DNA from: an uncultured Clostridia bacterium
Lineage (GTDB): Bacteria; Bacillota; Clostridia; Christensenellales; UBA1242
Assembly: GCA_937907645.1 (NCBI GenBank)
Contig: CALCWV010000068.1
Location: 1 to 23,311 of the forward strand
Length of the DNA: 23,311 nucleotides
Direction of reading: 5' to 3'
Shown: positions 16,310 to 23,299 of the stretch, piece by piece
How the letters are laid out: every line of letters begins with the position of its first letter
Position numbering within the stretch: position 1 is the first letter of the stretch
Made by a program: the position numbers and the translations under genes
Notes under the pieces: generated by a model
Told to the model about the DNA's origin: nothing
The model's input: the letters and a program-made list of their open reading frames with translations, nothing else
Database searches by the model: none

Positions 16310-17077
16310 ATGTTTATTGATGTTCACGCTCATTTATATAGCGAAAAATTTGAAGACGTAGAAAAAATTGTAAATAACGCCAAGGAATATAACGTGCAAA
16401 GAATAGTTTGCTGCGGGAGTGATTTAGAAAACTCAAAATTGTCCTTAGAAATTGCGAGAAAATATGACAACATCTATGCGTGCGTCGGAGTTCATCCAGA
16501 CGACGTTGGAAACTTTGACGAAAAGTTTGAGGACGAGATAAGAGAGCTTGCGAAAGATAAAAACGTTGTCGGAATAGGTGAGATAGGGCTTGATTATTAC
16601 ACAAGTGAGGTTAGCAAAGAGAAACAAAAAGAAGCTTTTATCAGACAGATGAAACTAGCATATGAATTGCACCTTCCAATTGTTATACATTGTAGGGAAG
16701 CAACAGGGGATATGATAGAAATCATGAAGGGCAATTTACAGTACTGTAAGTATGGTGTTCTCATGCACTGCTTCAACAAAAATTCCACAGTTGCAAAGAT
16801 TTTCTTAGATATGGGCTTTTATCTCTCAATCGGAGGATGCTCAACATTTCCACACACAGAAAAATTGCACGAGGCGATAAAAGAAGTTCCACTCGAAAGA
16901 TTAATGCTTGAAACAGATTGTCCATATATGACGCCAGTCCCTTTCAGAGGACAAACTAACGAACCTAAAAACGTAGTTATTGTCGCAGAAAATATCGCCA
17001 ATATTAAGGGCATAAGCGTTGCCGAAGTGGCAGATCAAACAACAAAGAATGCAAAAGAATTCTTTAAGATAGATTAG
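16310..17077 (+). CDS. tatD: TatD-family metal-dependent DNase
   Basis: TatD proteins are TIM-barrel metallohydrolases with 3'-5' exonuclease activity; in E. coli the enzyme takes part in repair of oxidised DNA. All metal ligands can be seen: H6 and H8 in FIDVHAHL, E91 in GEIGLDYY, H127 in IHCREA, H153 in MHCFN and D203 in ETDCPYMTP. The length is normal (255 aa). The start at 16310 is supported by AAGAGG six bases upstream and by the HxH motif lying right at the N-terminus, as usual for the family. The gene is followed after 7 nt by rsmA. In Bacillus the RNase M5 gene (rnmV) stands between these two; it is missing here. Confidence 0.95.
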   Translation: MFIDVHAHLYSEKFEDVEKIVNNAKEYNVQRIVCCGSDLENSKLSLEIARKYDNIYACVGVHPDDVGNFDEKFEDEIRELAKDKNVVGIGEIGLDYYTSEVSKEKQKEAFIRQMKLAYELHLPIVIHCREATGDMIEIMKGNLQYCKYGVLMHCFNKNSTVAKIFLDMGFYLSIGGCSTFPHTEKLHEAIKEVPLERLMLETDCPYMTPVPFRGQTNEPKNVVIVAENIANIKGISVAEVADQTTKNAKEFFKID

Positions 17078-17084
17078 GAGAAAA

Positions 17085-17870
17085 ATGAAGGATTTTCAAA
17101 CAAAGAAAAAATTTGGTCAGAATTTTATAACAGATAAAAACTTATTATCTGCTATTGTTTCTGACGCAGAAATTTGTGAGAATGATGAAGTTTTGGAGAT
17201 TGGCCCAGGGATGGGAACTTTGACCGAAGAAATTTCAAAGCATGCAAAACGCGTCATATCCTACGAAATTGACAATGATCTAAAGCCAATTCTCTTGGGA
17301 AAGGATTTAAAAAATGTCGAATTTAGATTTCAAGATATAATGAATGTTTCTCTAAGAGAAATTGAGGGGAGCTTTGTAGGTGAATATAAAATTGTTGCGA
17401 ATCTCCCATATTACATCACAACACCTATCTTGTTTAAATTTATTGGGCAAAGTGAGAGAGTAAAATCCATAACAGTTATGGTTCAAAAAGAAGTTGCTGA
17501 AAGAATGATAGCAAAAGAGGGTGGAAAGGACTATGGTGTTCTTTCGATTGGCATCGCTGCTTGCGGGCAAGCTCACATCACAAGAAATGTTTCAAGAATT
17601 ATGTTTAATCCAGCTCCGAATGTTGATTCAGCTGTTGTGAGAATTGATATATATAATAAATATAATTTAGATTTAAAAGAATTTCATAATTTTGTTAAAA
17701 ATATATTTAATATGAGAAGAAAAACCTTATTAAATAACCTCGCTCAAAGCTATGGGAAAAATAGGGGCGAGTTGGAACAGATTTTTGGAAAAAAAGTTTT
17801 AGCTAGAAGAGCTGAAAGTTTTAGCGTGGATGAAATAGTGGAGCTATATAAAAAGTTTAGCGAAAAATAA
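17085..17870 (+). CDS. rsmA: 16S rRNA dimethyladenosine transferase RsmA (KsgA)
   Basis: RsmA dimethylates the two adjacent adenosines near the 3' end of 16S rRNA during late assembly of the small subunit; its loss gives kasugamycin resistance. Family motifs: KKFGQNFI (about 8-15), SAM-binding EIGPGMG (38-44) and the catalytic NLPYY (106-110), followed by a helical C-terminal domain with FNMRRKTLLNNL. The length (261 aa) is a little short but complete. GGAG lies a few bases before the ATG, in the short gap after tatD, so the two are cotranscribed. A hairpin terminator follows. Confidence 0.96.
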   Translation: MKDFQTKKKFGQNFITDKNLLSAIVSDAEICENDEVLEIGPGMGTLTEEISKHAKRVISYEIDNDLKPILLGKDLKNVEFRFQDIMNVSLREIEGSFVGEYKIVANLPYYITTPILFKFIGQSERVKSITVMVQKEVAERMIAKEGGKDYGVLSIGIAACGQAHITRNVSRIMFNPAPNVDSAVVRIDIYNKYNLDLKEFHNFVKNIFNMRRKTLLNNLAQSYGKNRGELEQIFGKKVLARRAESFSVDEIVELYKKFSEK

Positions 17871-17888
17871 TAAGAAACCATGGAGAAA

Positions 17889-17915
17889 CAAAGCAAGGAT
17901 ATCCTTGTTTTTTTG
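17889..17915 (+). terminator. Terminator after rsmA
   Basis: CAAGG (17894-17898), ATAT loop, CCTTG (17903-17907), extended by A/G-T pairs to about 8 bp, then a T run to 17914. Confidence 0.8.
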
Positions 17916-17933
17916 TTGAAATTTTTATGCAAT

Positions 17934-18089
17934 TTATTTTTTTAAGCCGCATAAAGTATTTAATGTCGCTAAGACCTGGGAAAGAATAACCCTCACTTCG
18001 TGAGTCTGCTGAGGCGTTTTTCCCTTGATTAAGTTTATTGCTATTGCCGTTGCCAGCAGCGTTATTTCTTCCGATCTTTCTTCATCCAT
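17934..18089 (-). CDS. Conserved-looking microprotein, 51 aa
   Basis: A complete minus-strand ORF reads MDEERSEEITLLATAIAINL at the N-terminus and ends ...LCGLKK. An acidic start, a central alternating hydrophobic helix (LLATAIAINLI), a GKTPQQ turn and a second helix (VILSQVLATLNTL) give a two-helix hairpin. From memory this resembles a short protein family of Clostridia (the DUF6774 type, with similar ATAIA...L.KG segments), but I could not search. The ORF fills the gap between rsmA and the HD gene and runs against both. No Shine-Dalgarno site is seen before the ATG; a TATATT hexamer lies five bases upstream, so a leaderless message is possible. Confidence 0.7.
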   Translation of the reverse strand: MDEERSEEITLLATAIAINLIKGKTPQQTHEVRVILSQVLATLNTLCGLKK

Positions 18090-18121
18090 GGCTAAATATA
18101 TTTATGAAATGTAAGCATATT

Positions 18122-18150
18122 TTGACATTTGAATTATTCTGTGTTATAAT
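18122..18150 (+). promoter_or_regulatory. Consensus promoter for the HD-domain gene
   Basis: TTGACA (18122-18127), 17-nt spacer, TGT-TATAAT (-10 at 18145-18150): both hexamers match the sigma-A consensus exactly. The gene's GAGGTG site follows. Confidence 0.85.
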
Positions 18151-18166
18151 AGATATGAGGTGAAAA

Positions 18167-18760
18167 ATGGATTGTAATGAAATTAAGGAAGAGTTCTTAG
18201 ATATCTTTTATGAAAACGTGGAAAGAGATGGGAGTGAAAAGCTGATTGATTGGCTGGAAAGAAGTGACTTTTTCACAGCGCCAGCAAGCACAAAATTGCA
18301 TTCAGCTTATGAAGGAGGGCTAAGCCAACACTCCATTAATGTATATAAAAGATTTAGAAAACTCATTGAGTCTGAATATGGTGAAAATTGGCAAAAGAGA
18401 ATTTCTCCAGAAAGTGTAGCTCTTATTGCACTGCTCCATGACGTTTGTAAAGTGAATTACTACACAGTGGAAATGAGAAACGTAAAAGAAAATGGCGAGT
18501 GGGTTCAAAAACCTTTCTACAAGATTGACGACGCTTTGCCATATGGACATGGAGAAAAGAGTGTATATATTATAAGTGGATTTATCAAACTAACTCGTGA
18601 GGAAGCTATGGCGATCAACTGGCATATGGGCGGCTTTGACACAAGAGTTCAAGGCGGAAGCTACTCGATGAGTACTGCTTTTTACAAATATCCTGTTGCA
18701 ATGTTATTCCATTTGGCAGATATGATGGCTACATATTTAGACGAAGAATTGCCAGAATAG
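18167..18760 (+). CDS. HD-domain metal-dependent phosphohydrolase, 197 aa
   Basis: The protein has the spaced histidines of the HD superfamily: H55 in SQHS, H91-D92 in LLHDVCK, H128 in HGEKS and H153 in WHMGG. HD proteins are usually phosphohydrolases acting on nucleotides or phosphodiesters. The substrate is not evident: no partner domain is present and no neighbour suggests a pathway. Similar short HD proteins occur in both chromosomes and phages of Bacillota, as far as I recall. The start is firm: GAGGTG lies four bases before the ATG, behind a consensus promoter. It appears to be a single-gene unit, with only a weak AT-rich dyad after it. Confidence 0.88.
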   Translation: MDCNEIKEEFLDIFYENVERDGSEKLIDWLERSDFFTAPASTKLHSAYEGGLSQHSINVYKRFRKLIESEYGENWQKRISPESVALIALLHDVCKVNYYTVEMRNVKENGEWVQKPFYKIDDALPYGHGEKSVYIISGFIKLTREEAMAINWHMGGFDTRVQGGSYSMSTAFYKYPVAMLFHLADMMATYLDEELPE

Positions 18761-18815
18761 GACCTAAAAACGTGGCATATTTAATAAAAATATTAAAAAT
18801 CTTGCAAAATCAGTA

Positions 18816-18844
18816 TTGACAGTGCAAAAAAAATAGTATATAAT
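18816..18844 (+). promoter_or_regulatory. Consensus promoter for the 18878 membrane protein gene
   Basis: TTGACA (18816-18821), 17-nt spacer, TATAAT (18839-18844). A GGGAGGG ribosome-binding site (18861-18867) and the ATG at 18878 follow. Confidence 0.85.
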
Positions 18845-18877
18845 TACAGAGAAAATAAACGGGAGGGTTTACAAAAT

Positions 18878-20845
18878 ATGGAAGCTGAAAAAGGAAATAG
18901 AACAGTTGGTGTTGAAGCATTAGAATTATGGATAAATGCTACTACGTATCAATTATATAATGAAAAATTAAAAAAACAGCAAAGAAAACCAAGAATGTCC
19001 AAAGTTTTAGAAGATGTGAAAAAGAAGGCTATAAACGAAAAGACGATTAAAAGATACGTCAATAACCTACCACAAGAAACAAGAGAGGCAATTAGTGTTT
19101 TGTTGAATGATTCTGCAAAGTTAACAGAAGCCAAAGGAGCTATAGAACAAAAAATAAAAGAGGAAAAAATTGCAGAAGAAAAAAAAGAGAGTAAACTCAA
19201 AAGAAAAGAGTCGGTAGCTTATAGCTTAGCATCAGCAAATGGAATTGTTGATTGGGAACCTAACTTTATATTGGTTGACGATATGGCAAAGACAATAGAT
19301 GATGAAAAGTCAGCCCTTATTAACGTTGACACATTTGTTAGCAATAGTGCAACTCCAGCCCTTAATGGAAAAGTTGAAGATATTACTGGGACAACTGATA
19401 CAACAGGCTCAAACGGAACAACTGACAATTCTAGCAGTAAAAAGAAAAAAGTAAAACCTATTTTGAAAAAAGCTATTGCTGGAGTTGTTTCACTCGTTAT
19501 ACTCGCAGGTGTAGCTTTTGGAATTGGATATGGAATTTCTCAAAGTAAAGATTATTCAACTCCAATTGCTGCTGTGAAAGACCATGAAGAATCAATAGAG
19601 AATCTATTGGATGGAAGATTCTTACACTATGAAGTTAGAAACGACTGTCTCTATATTTGTGAAAGTGTAAACGATGGAGCATCAGTTACATTCGCAAGAT
19701 TGAAACTTGATCAAAGCTATCCTTCAGCCGATAAGTTAACTAATGAACAAAAGAATAACATAGCAAATTACATTGATAAGGATGAGAATAAAGCTAAGCT
19801 TGAAACGCTTGCAACTCTTGACACAAGAAGTAACAGAGAAATCGAAATCGTAAGAGAGAATGCCGGCAAAACAGAGACAATTATCCTTAATCAAATCACA
19901 AAAGGAGCTAACCCATTCAATAAGAATGCAGGGGATGGAACAATCACAGTTATCGGAACGCCTAGTGTTGCTTTCAATAGAAACTCAGAAACAACATATA
20001 GAACAACTGTAGATGTTTATGAATTTAGTAAATTAGACGAAGACGGAAATATGACTTCAAAGCATTACACAATCTACAGCGACTGTGCAAATGGAGCAAG
20101 TGAAGAGGAACAATATAAACTTCTTTCAGAGAGCACTAATATTAGCTCAATAAAATTAATGGAAGATTATAGTCCAGCGGGTCTATTTGTTGGAAAACAA
20201 ATGCAAGTTTCTCCAATGGCTAATGATGTTATCACAGAGGGAGAATACTCTTCAGAGCAAAGAGATTTGTATAAATCTGGAATTCTTAAGTCAACAGAGC
20301 AAATTACAAAGCAAGTTGCTGAAACTACTAATGGAGTTAAGTATTATTTAGTTGAAAATAAAGCAGATAAAAAAGGATCTTCATATCTTTATGCCGTAAA
20401 ATATGACGCATCTGGAGATATCGAAAGCTCAAAGAAATATATCGATGCAAGAAATATTTCAGGAGACAATAAAGGAATTAAATTTGTTTCATCTTTGATC
20501 AACAATCAAACATGGGATAAACCTATTTATATTGAATTACTTCCAGCAGAACAAAATGATGCAGAAAAGATTGTTTCTCACTTGAACATCGTTTCATTCA
20601 GATACGACGAAGCTGGTCATGCTTATGAAGTTAACACATTAAACGATGCAGTTAAGATGACATCAGATAGCAAAGAATATTCACAAGCTGAGATGTTGAC
20701 TATGTATATTGCAAAGACTAAGGGTGGTTATGTAAAAGTAGGATCTGATCAAAGATCATTCTCTACAAACGTTATTACTCAAAGTGTTAAAGCTCCAGCA
20801 GAATCTGAAAACGACGGAACACTTACAACTGGACTTAGCAAATAA
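18878..20845 (+). CDS. Single-span membrane protein of unknown function, 655 aa
   Basis: I do not recognise the family. Layout: a charged, helical N-terminal part (residues 1 to ~115), a Ser/Thr/Gly-rich segment (about 150-185), a basic patch KKKKVKP, one hydrophobic span (about 198-222, AIAGVVSLVILAGVAFGIGY), and a large, probably extracytoplasmic part of about 430 residues with beta-rich character. The basic patch before the span suggests the N-terminus stays inside. The topology recalls trans-membrane sensors or anti-sigma-type proteins, but no sigma factor or kinase is nearby and no such domain is visible. The gene has its own consensus promoter, a strong GGGAGGG site and its own terminator, so it is probably well expressed as a single gene. 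Confidence 0.88.
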   Translation: MEAEKGNRTVGVEALELWINATTYQLYNEKLKKQQRKPRMSKVLEDVKKKAINEKTIKRYVNNLPQETREAISVLLNDSAKLTEAKGAIEQKIKEEKIAEEKKESKLKRKESVAYSLASANGIVDWEPNFILVDDMAKTIDDEKSALINVDTFVSNSATPALNGKVEDITGTTDTTGSNGTTDNSSSKKKKVKPILKKAIAGVVSLVILAGVAFGIGYGISQSKDYSTPIAAVKDHEESIENLLDGRFLHYEVRNDCLYICESVNDGASVTFARLKLDQSYPSADKLTNEQKNNIANYIDKDENKAKLETLATLDTRSNREIEIVRENAGKTETIILNQITKGANPFNKNAGDGTITVIGTPSVAFNRNSETTYRTTVDVYEFSKLDEDGNMTSKHYTIYSDCANGASEEEQYKLLSESTNISSIKLMEDYSPAGLFVGKQMQVSPMANDVITEGEYSSEQRDLYKSGILKSTEQITKQVAETTNGVKYYLVENKADKKGSSYLYAVKYDASGDIESSKKYIDARNISGDNKGIKFVSSLINNQTWDKPIYIELLPAEQNDAEKIVSHLNIVSFRYDEAGHAYEVNTLNDAVKMTSDSKEYSQAEMLTMYIAKTKGGYVKVGSDQRSFSTNVITQSVKAPAESENDGTLTTGLSK

Positions 20846-20873
20846 TAATTTTATCCGCTTGGATATTTATAGA

Positions 20874-20912
20874 AATCAAAAAAGCTTTTCGGCAAGGAAA
20901 GCTTTTTTGATT
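20874..20912 (+). terminator. Long hairpin terminator after the 18878 gene
   Basis: A 15-bp perfect stem (20874-20888 with 20898-20912), plus one or two further pairs near the loop. The T6 run lies in the 3' arm. Confidence 0.82.
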
Positions 20913-20995
20913 GAATTATTCAAAAAGAATGAAAGAGTTGCAATACAATGAAATATGTAAATTACAAAAAAATTAATAAAAATGTAGAAAAATTG

Positions 20996-21024
20996 TTGAC
21001 AAAGTGGATGCTTTATGATATTAT
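20996..21024 (+). promoter_or_regulatory. Promoter of tRNA-Ala
   Basis: TTGACA (20996-21001), 17-nt spacer, TGA-TATTAT (-10 at 21019-21024). The tRNA begins 13 bases after the -10. Confidence 0.82.
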
Positions 21025-21033
21025 GAAAAAGCA

Positions 21034-21113
<80 letters not shown>

Positions 21114-21122
21114 GACAATTTG

Positions 21123-21146
21123 ACTACCTTTTTAGGTAGTTTTTTT
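21123..21146 (+). terminator. Terminator of tRNA-Ala
   Basis: ACTACCT (21123-21129), TTTT loop, AGGTAGT (21134-21140), then six T. It starts ten bases after the CCA end. Confidence 0.85.
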
Positions 21147-21308
21147 GTTGCAGGTGCATATGTATATATTGCTGAAAAATACAGCATATGCTGAGTTTTG
21201 ATACAAAAATTTAGAAAATTTCGTCGCTTTAAGCAAGCAAAGTGCGAAACTTTTCGCAAAATTGGTCATAATTAAAGAAAAATATATAAATAAAATAAAG
21301 AAAAGGTA

Positions 21309-21337
21309 TTGAAAAAAAATTTGCGTTGTGATATAAT
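21309..21337 (+). promoter_or_regulatory. Promoter of the repeat surface protein, with a dyad over the -10
   Basis: TTGAAA (21309-21314), 17-nt spacer, TGA-TATAAT (-10 at 21332-21337). CGTTG (21324-21328) and CAACG (21340-21344) form an inverted repeat centred on the -10, a possible operator. The TTG start of a longer ORF coincides with the -35, so that start is not used. Confidence 0.78.
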
Positions 21338-21362
21338 ATCAACGAAATGGAGGAGAGAAGAT

Positions 21363-22973
21363 ATGTCTAAGAAGTTAACAAAAATAATTGCTATTAGTTT
21401 ACTTGCATTAATCGTTCCTGTTGCTATTGTTGTAACAGCTATTTGTTTGTCAAGTGCTGTAACATTTTCTTTGAAAATCGATACTTTGGGATACGAGAAT
21501 GTTGGAGCAATTACTTACAAAGTAAATGGAAAAGATTATGAAGACGGTATGAGGGTAAAGAAAGACTCAAAAGTTACTGTAACAGTTGAAACAACTGGCT
21601 ATGATTTCAGTGGTTGGTACAATGGATCAGCTGACAGCTTAACATTAGATACAGAAGCTGTTTCTACAGAATTGTCATACACATTTGACATGACACAAGA
21701 TATCGAATTGTCAACAAAGAACGATATCATTGTTTACTCAGTAAAATATGATGGTGCAGAGGCAGAATCAGTTAAGTATGGTGCATTCCTTAAAGATTCA
21801 ACAACATCTCTCGATGGAAAATACTTTGCAGGCTGGAAACTTGATGCTGACAATGACGGAGTTTTAAGTGATGCAGAAAAAGAGGCTGGATATGTTGGAA
21901 TAGCTAACTTTACTGAAAGAGAAGTTAATCTTATTGCATCAATTGAAGATGTTTATTATTATGTTAGCTATAACGGATCAGAAGCTGTAAAACTTGTTTA
22001 TGGATCAGCTCTTGCAGATGGAACTGGAATTATTGCTCCAACAGGAAAATACTTCGCTGGTTGGGAATTAGATGGAACTCCAGTAACAGAAGCTAAATTT
22101 GCAAAAGCTTATGAAAATGGAAATGTAAACTTAACAGCTACATTTGAAACAATTAAGTATAACGTAAAATACAACGGCACTGATGCTGTTGAAGTTGAAT
22201 ATGGTGCAACATTAAATACTGAATGGACAGTAGAAGAAGGAAAGTACTTGACTGGATGGACACTTGAAGGTGTTGACTACACAGCTGCTACATTCCCTGC
22301 AACATACACAAACGGATCAGTTGTTGAATTAACACCATCAATTAAAGATATCCACTATATGGTATCATTCGATGGCTCAGAAGCTAAAGATGTAGCTTGG
22401 GGCGCAGCTTTAGAAAACGGAAGCAACAGAGATAGAGAAAACGGAATTGTATTTGATTACTGGACATTAAATGGTGTTAAAGTTGAAAATGCTAAGTTCG
22501 AAGGATACAAGAACGGAGATACAGTTGCTTTAGTATCAGCTCAAAAAGATTTATATGAAACTAACGACAGCTATAAGACAGTAAATATCAGAGTTAACTA
22601 TGTAACAGCAGACGGCAAGATGCTTTCAAAAGATGGTTTAGTTGAATTAATGATTATCGACAAAAACTTTGCCAATGACGTAAAAGATGACAACACATTA
22701 ACACGTGACTTCTCATCAATGACAGTTGGTACAGTTTACTCAGGATATGCAACAGTTAAAGAATTAGGAACAGATGAAAGATATAAATTAACAAAAGTTT
22801 TCGTAACATACAAAAATGCCAATGAAGAAAAACAATCTGGAGAATATGATACAACAGTTACAATCGCAGAGCTTATCAATGCTTTAGAAGAATTGGCTGG
22901 GGATGATATGACAAGTAGAACAACTCTACTTACACTTAACATCACATTCCTTTACGAATACACAGCTGCTTAA
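21363..22973 (+). CDS. Membrane-anchored or secreted protein with InlB-type repeats and an EF-hand loop, 536 aa
   Basis: The first ~35 residues form a signal or anchor sequence: SKK, then a long hydrophobic stretch. A degenerate first repeat includes GYDFSGWYNGS (79-89). Four clearer repeats of about 65-75 residues follow (about 123-196, 197-263, 264-329, 330-396), each starting with a Y-x-V-x-Y/F-x-G-x-E/D-A strand and most containing GKYFAGWxL or a variant. This is the pattern of InlB B-repeat / Listeria-Bacteroides repeat domains, found on surface proteins. Repeat 2 contains a 12-residue EF-hand loop (D161 to E172). A separate C-terminal domain of ~140 residues follows. There is no LPxTG motif, so anchoring is probably by the uncleaved N-terminus. 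The ATG at 21363 is supported by GGAGGAGAG (21349-21357). Confidence 0.9.
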   Translation: MSKKLTKIIAISLLALIVPVAIVVTAICLSSAVTFSLKIDTLGYENVGAITYKVNGKDYEDGMRVKKDSKVTVTVETTGYDFSGWYNGSADSLTLDTEAVSTELSYTFDMTQDIELSTKNDIIVYSVKYDGAEAESVKYGAFLKDSTTSLDGKYFAGWKLDADNDGVLSDAEKEAGYVGIANFTEREVNLIASIEDVYYYVSYNGSEAVKLVYGSALADGTGIIAPTGKYFAGWELDGTPVTEAKFAKAYENGNVNLTATFETIKYNVKYNGTDAVEVEYGATLNTEWTVEEGKYLTGWTLEGVDYTAATFPATYTNGSVVELTPSIKDIHYMVSFDGSEAKDVAWGAALENGSNRDRENGIVFDYWTLNGVKVENAKFEGYKNGDTVALVSAQKDLYETNDSYKTVNIRVNYVTADGKMLSKDGLVELMIIDKNFANDVKDDNTLTRDFSSMTVGTVYSGYATVKELGTDERYKLTKVFVTYKNANEEKQSGEYDTTVTIAELINALEELAGDDMTSRTTLLTLNITFLYEYTAA

Positions 22974-22989
22974 TTAAAAAGAAAAAAAT

Positions 22990-23020
22990 AAGAAGTAGGA
23001 TTTCACAATCCTACTTCTTT
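22990..23020 (+). terminator. Terminator of the repeat surface protein gene
   Basis: A perfect 13-bp stem (22990-23002 with 23007-23019) with a TCAC loop and a short T tail. Being A-rich on the other side it may also stop minus-strand transcripts coming from the right. Confidence 0.82.
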
Positions 23021-23033
23021 TACTATCTCAATA

Positions 23034-23088
23034 TTTGAAAAAAAGCGGAAGGCAGGCAGCCTTCCAGCCCTATAACAAACATGTATAA
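23034..23088. repeat. Exact 55-bp direct repeat, copy 1
   Basis: Identical to 23257-23311. It contains a perfect 7-bp hairpin (GGAAGGC 23047-23053, GCCTTCC 23059-23065), the decamer GCCCTATAAC (23067-23076) and an AT-rich tail. The bases just left of the two copies differ (A versus T), so the left boundary is real; the right boundary is unknown because copy 2 runs to the window end. Confidence 0.9.
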
Positions 23089-23106
23089 TGCGGACTAAAT
23101 TTTATC

Positions 23107-23299
23107 AACAAAAAAAACACTCTTTTCAGAGTGTCTACATTTGGTGGAAGTTATAGGGCGCGGTGCAGAGCTACGATGAGCTTGCTCATGGGGAGTAGCT
23201 CAAACCTGTCGGCCCTTCTTCGACGGCATGGACCGACTATGAAATAGGTTCGGCTTTTTGAAAAAAAGCGGAAGGCAGGCAGCCTTCCAGCCCTATAAC
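23107..23299 (-). ncRNA. Candidate structured RNA with tRNA-like tail and terminator
   Basis: Read on the minus strand from 23299, the sequence opens with GTTATAGGGC and returns to GCCCTATAAC at 23159-23150, a perfect 10-bp closing helix around about 130 nt. Inside are four stems: GGAAGGC/GCCTTCC (23270-23288); GCTTTTT/AAAAAGC (23253-23269); a two-part stem GTCGG/CCGAC plus AACCT/AGGTT (23203-23250); and a long stem with GAGCTAC/GTAGCTC and ATGAG/CTCAT (23168-23201). After the closing helix come TTCCACCA and an intrinsic terminator. An outer pair of the two-part stem is G-U on the minus strand but A-C on the plus strand, favouring minus-strand transcription. No promoter is certain, since the 5' side meets the window edge. 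I cannot match it to a known RNA family. Confidence 0.4.
23110..23134 (-). terminator. Minus-strand intrinsic terminator of the candidate RNA
   Basis: On the minus strand ACACTC, a TGAAAA loop and GAGTGT (arms 23129-23134 and 23117-23122) are followed by an uninterrupted run of T. This shows a transcript arriving from the right on the minus strand. Confidence 0.78.

Noticed and set aside
23067..23159. GCCCTATAAC ... GTTATAGGGC as an integron attC site
   Set aside because: The ends do not fit the RYYYAAC/GTTRRRY rule well, there is no cassette ORF or integrase in the window, and the terminator between the arms is better explained by an RNA gene end.
23155..23165. ACCGCG-like T-box motif on the minus strand
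   Set aside because: Only six bases match the T-box core; there is no specifier stem and no downstream synthetase or amino acid gene.
23190..23201. GGGGAGTAGCTC on the plus strand, resembling the conserved start of the yybP-ykoY manganese riboswitch
   Set aside because: The other required elements (closing P1 stem, second conserved loop, downstream metal-transport gene) are absent, and the stretch pairs with GAGCTAC as part of a different hairpin.
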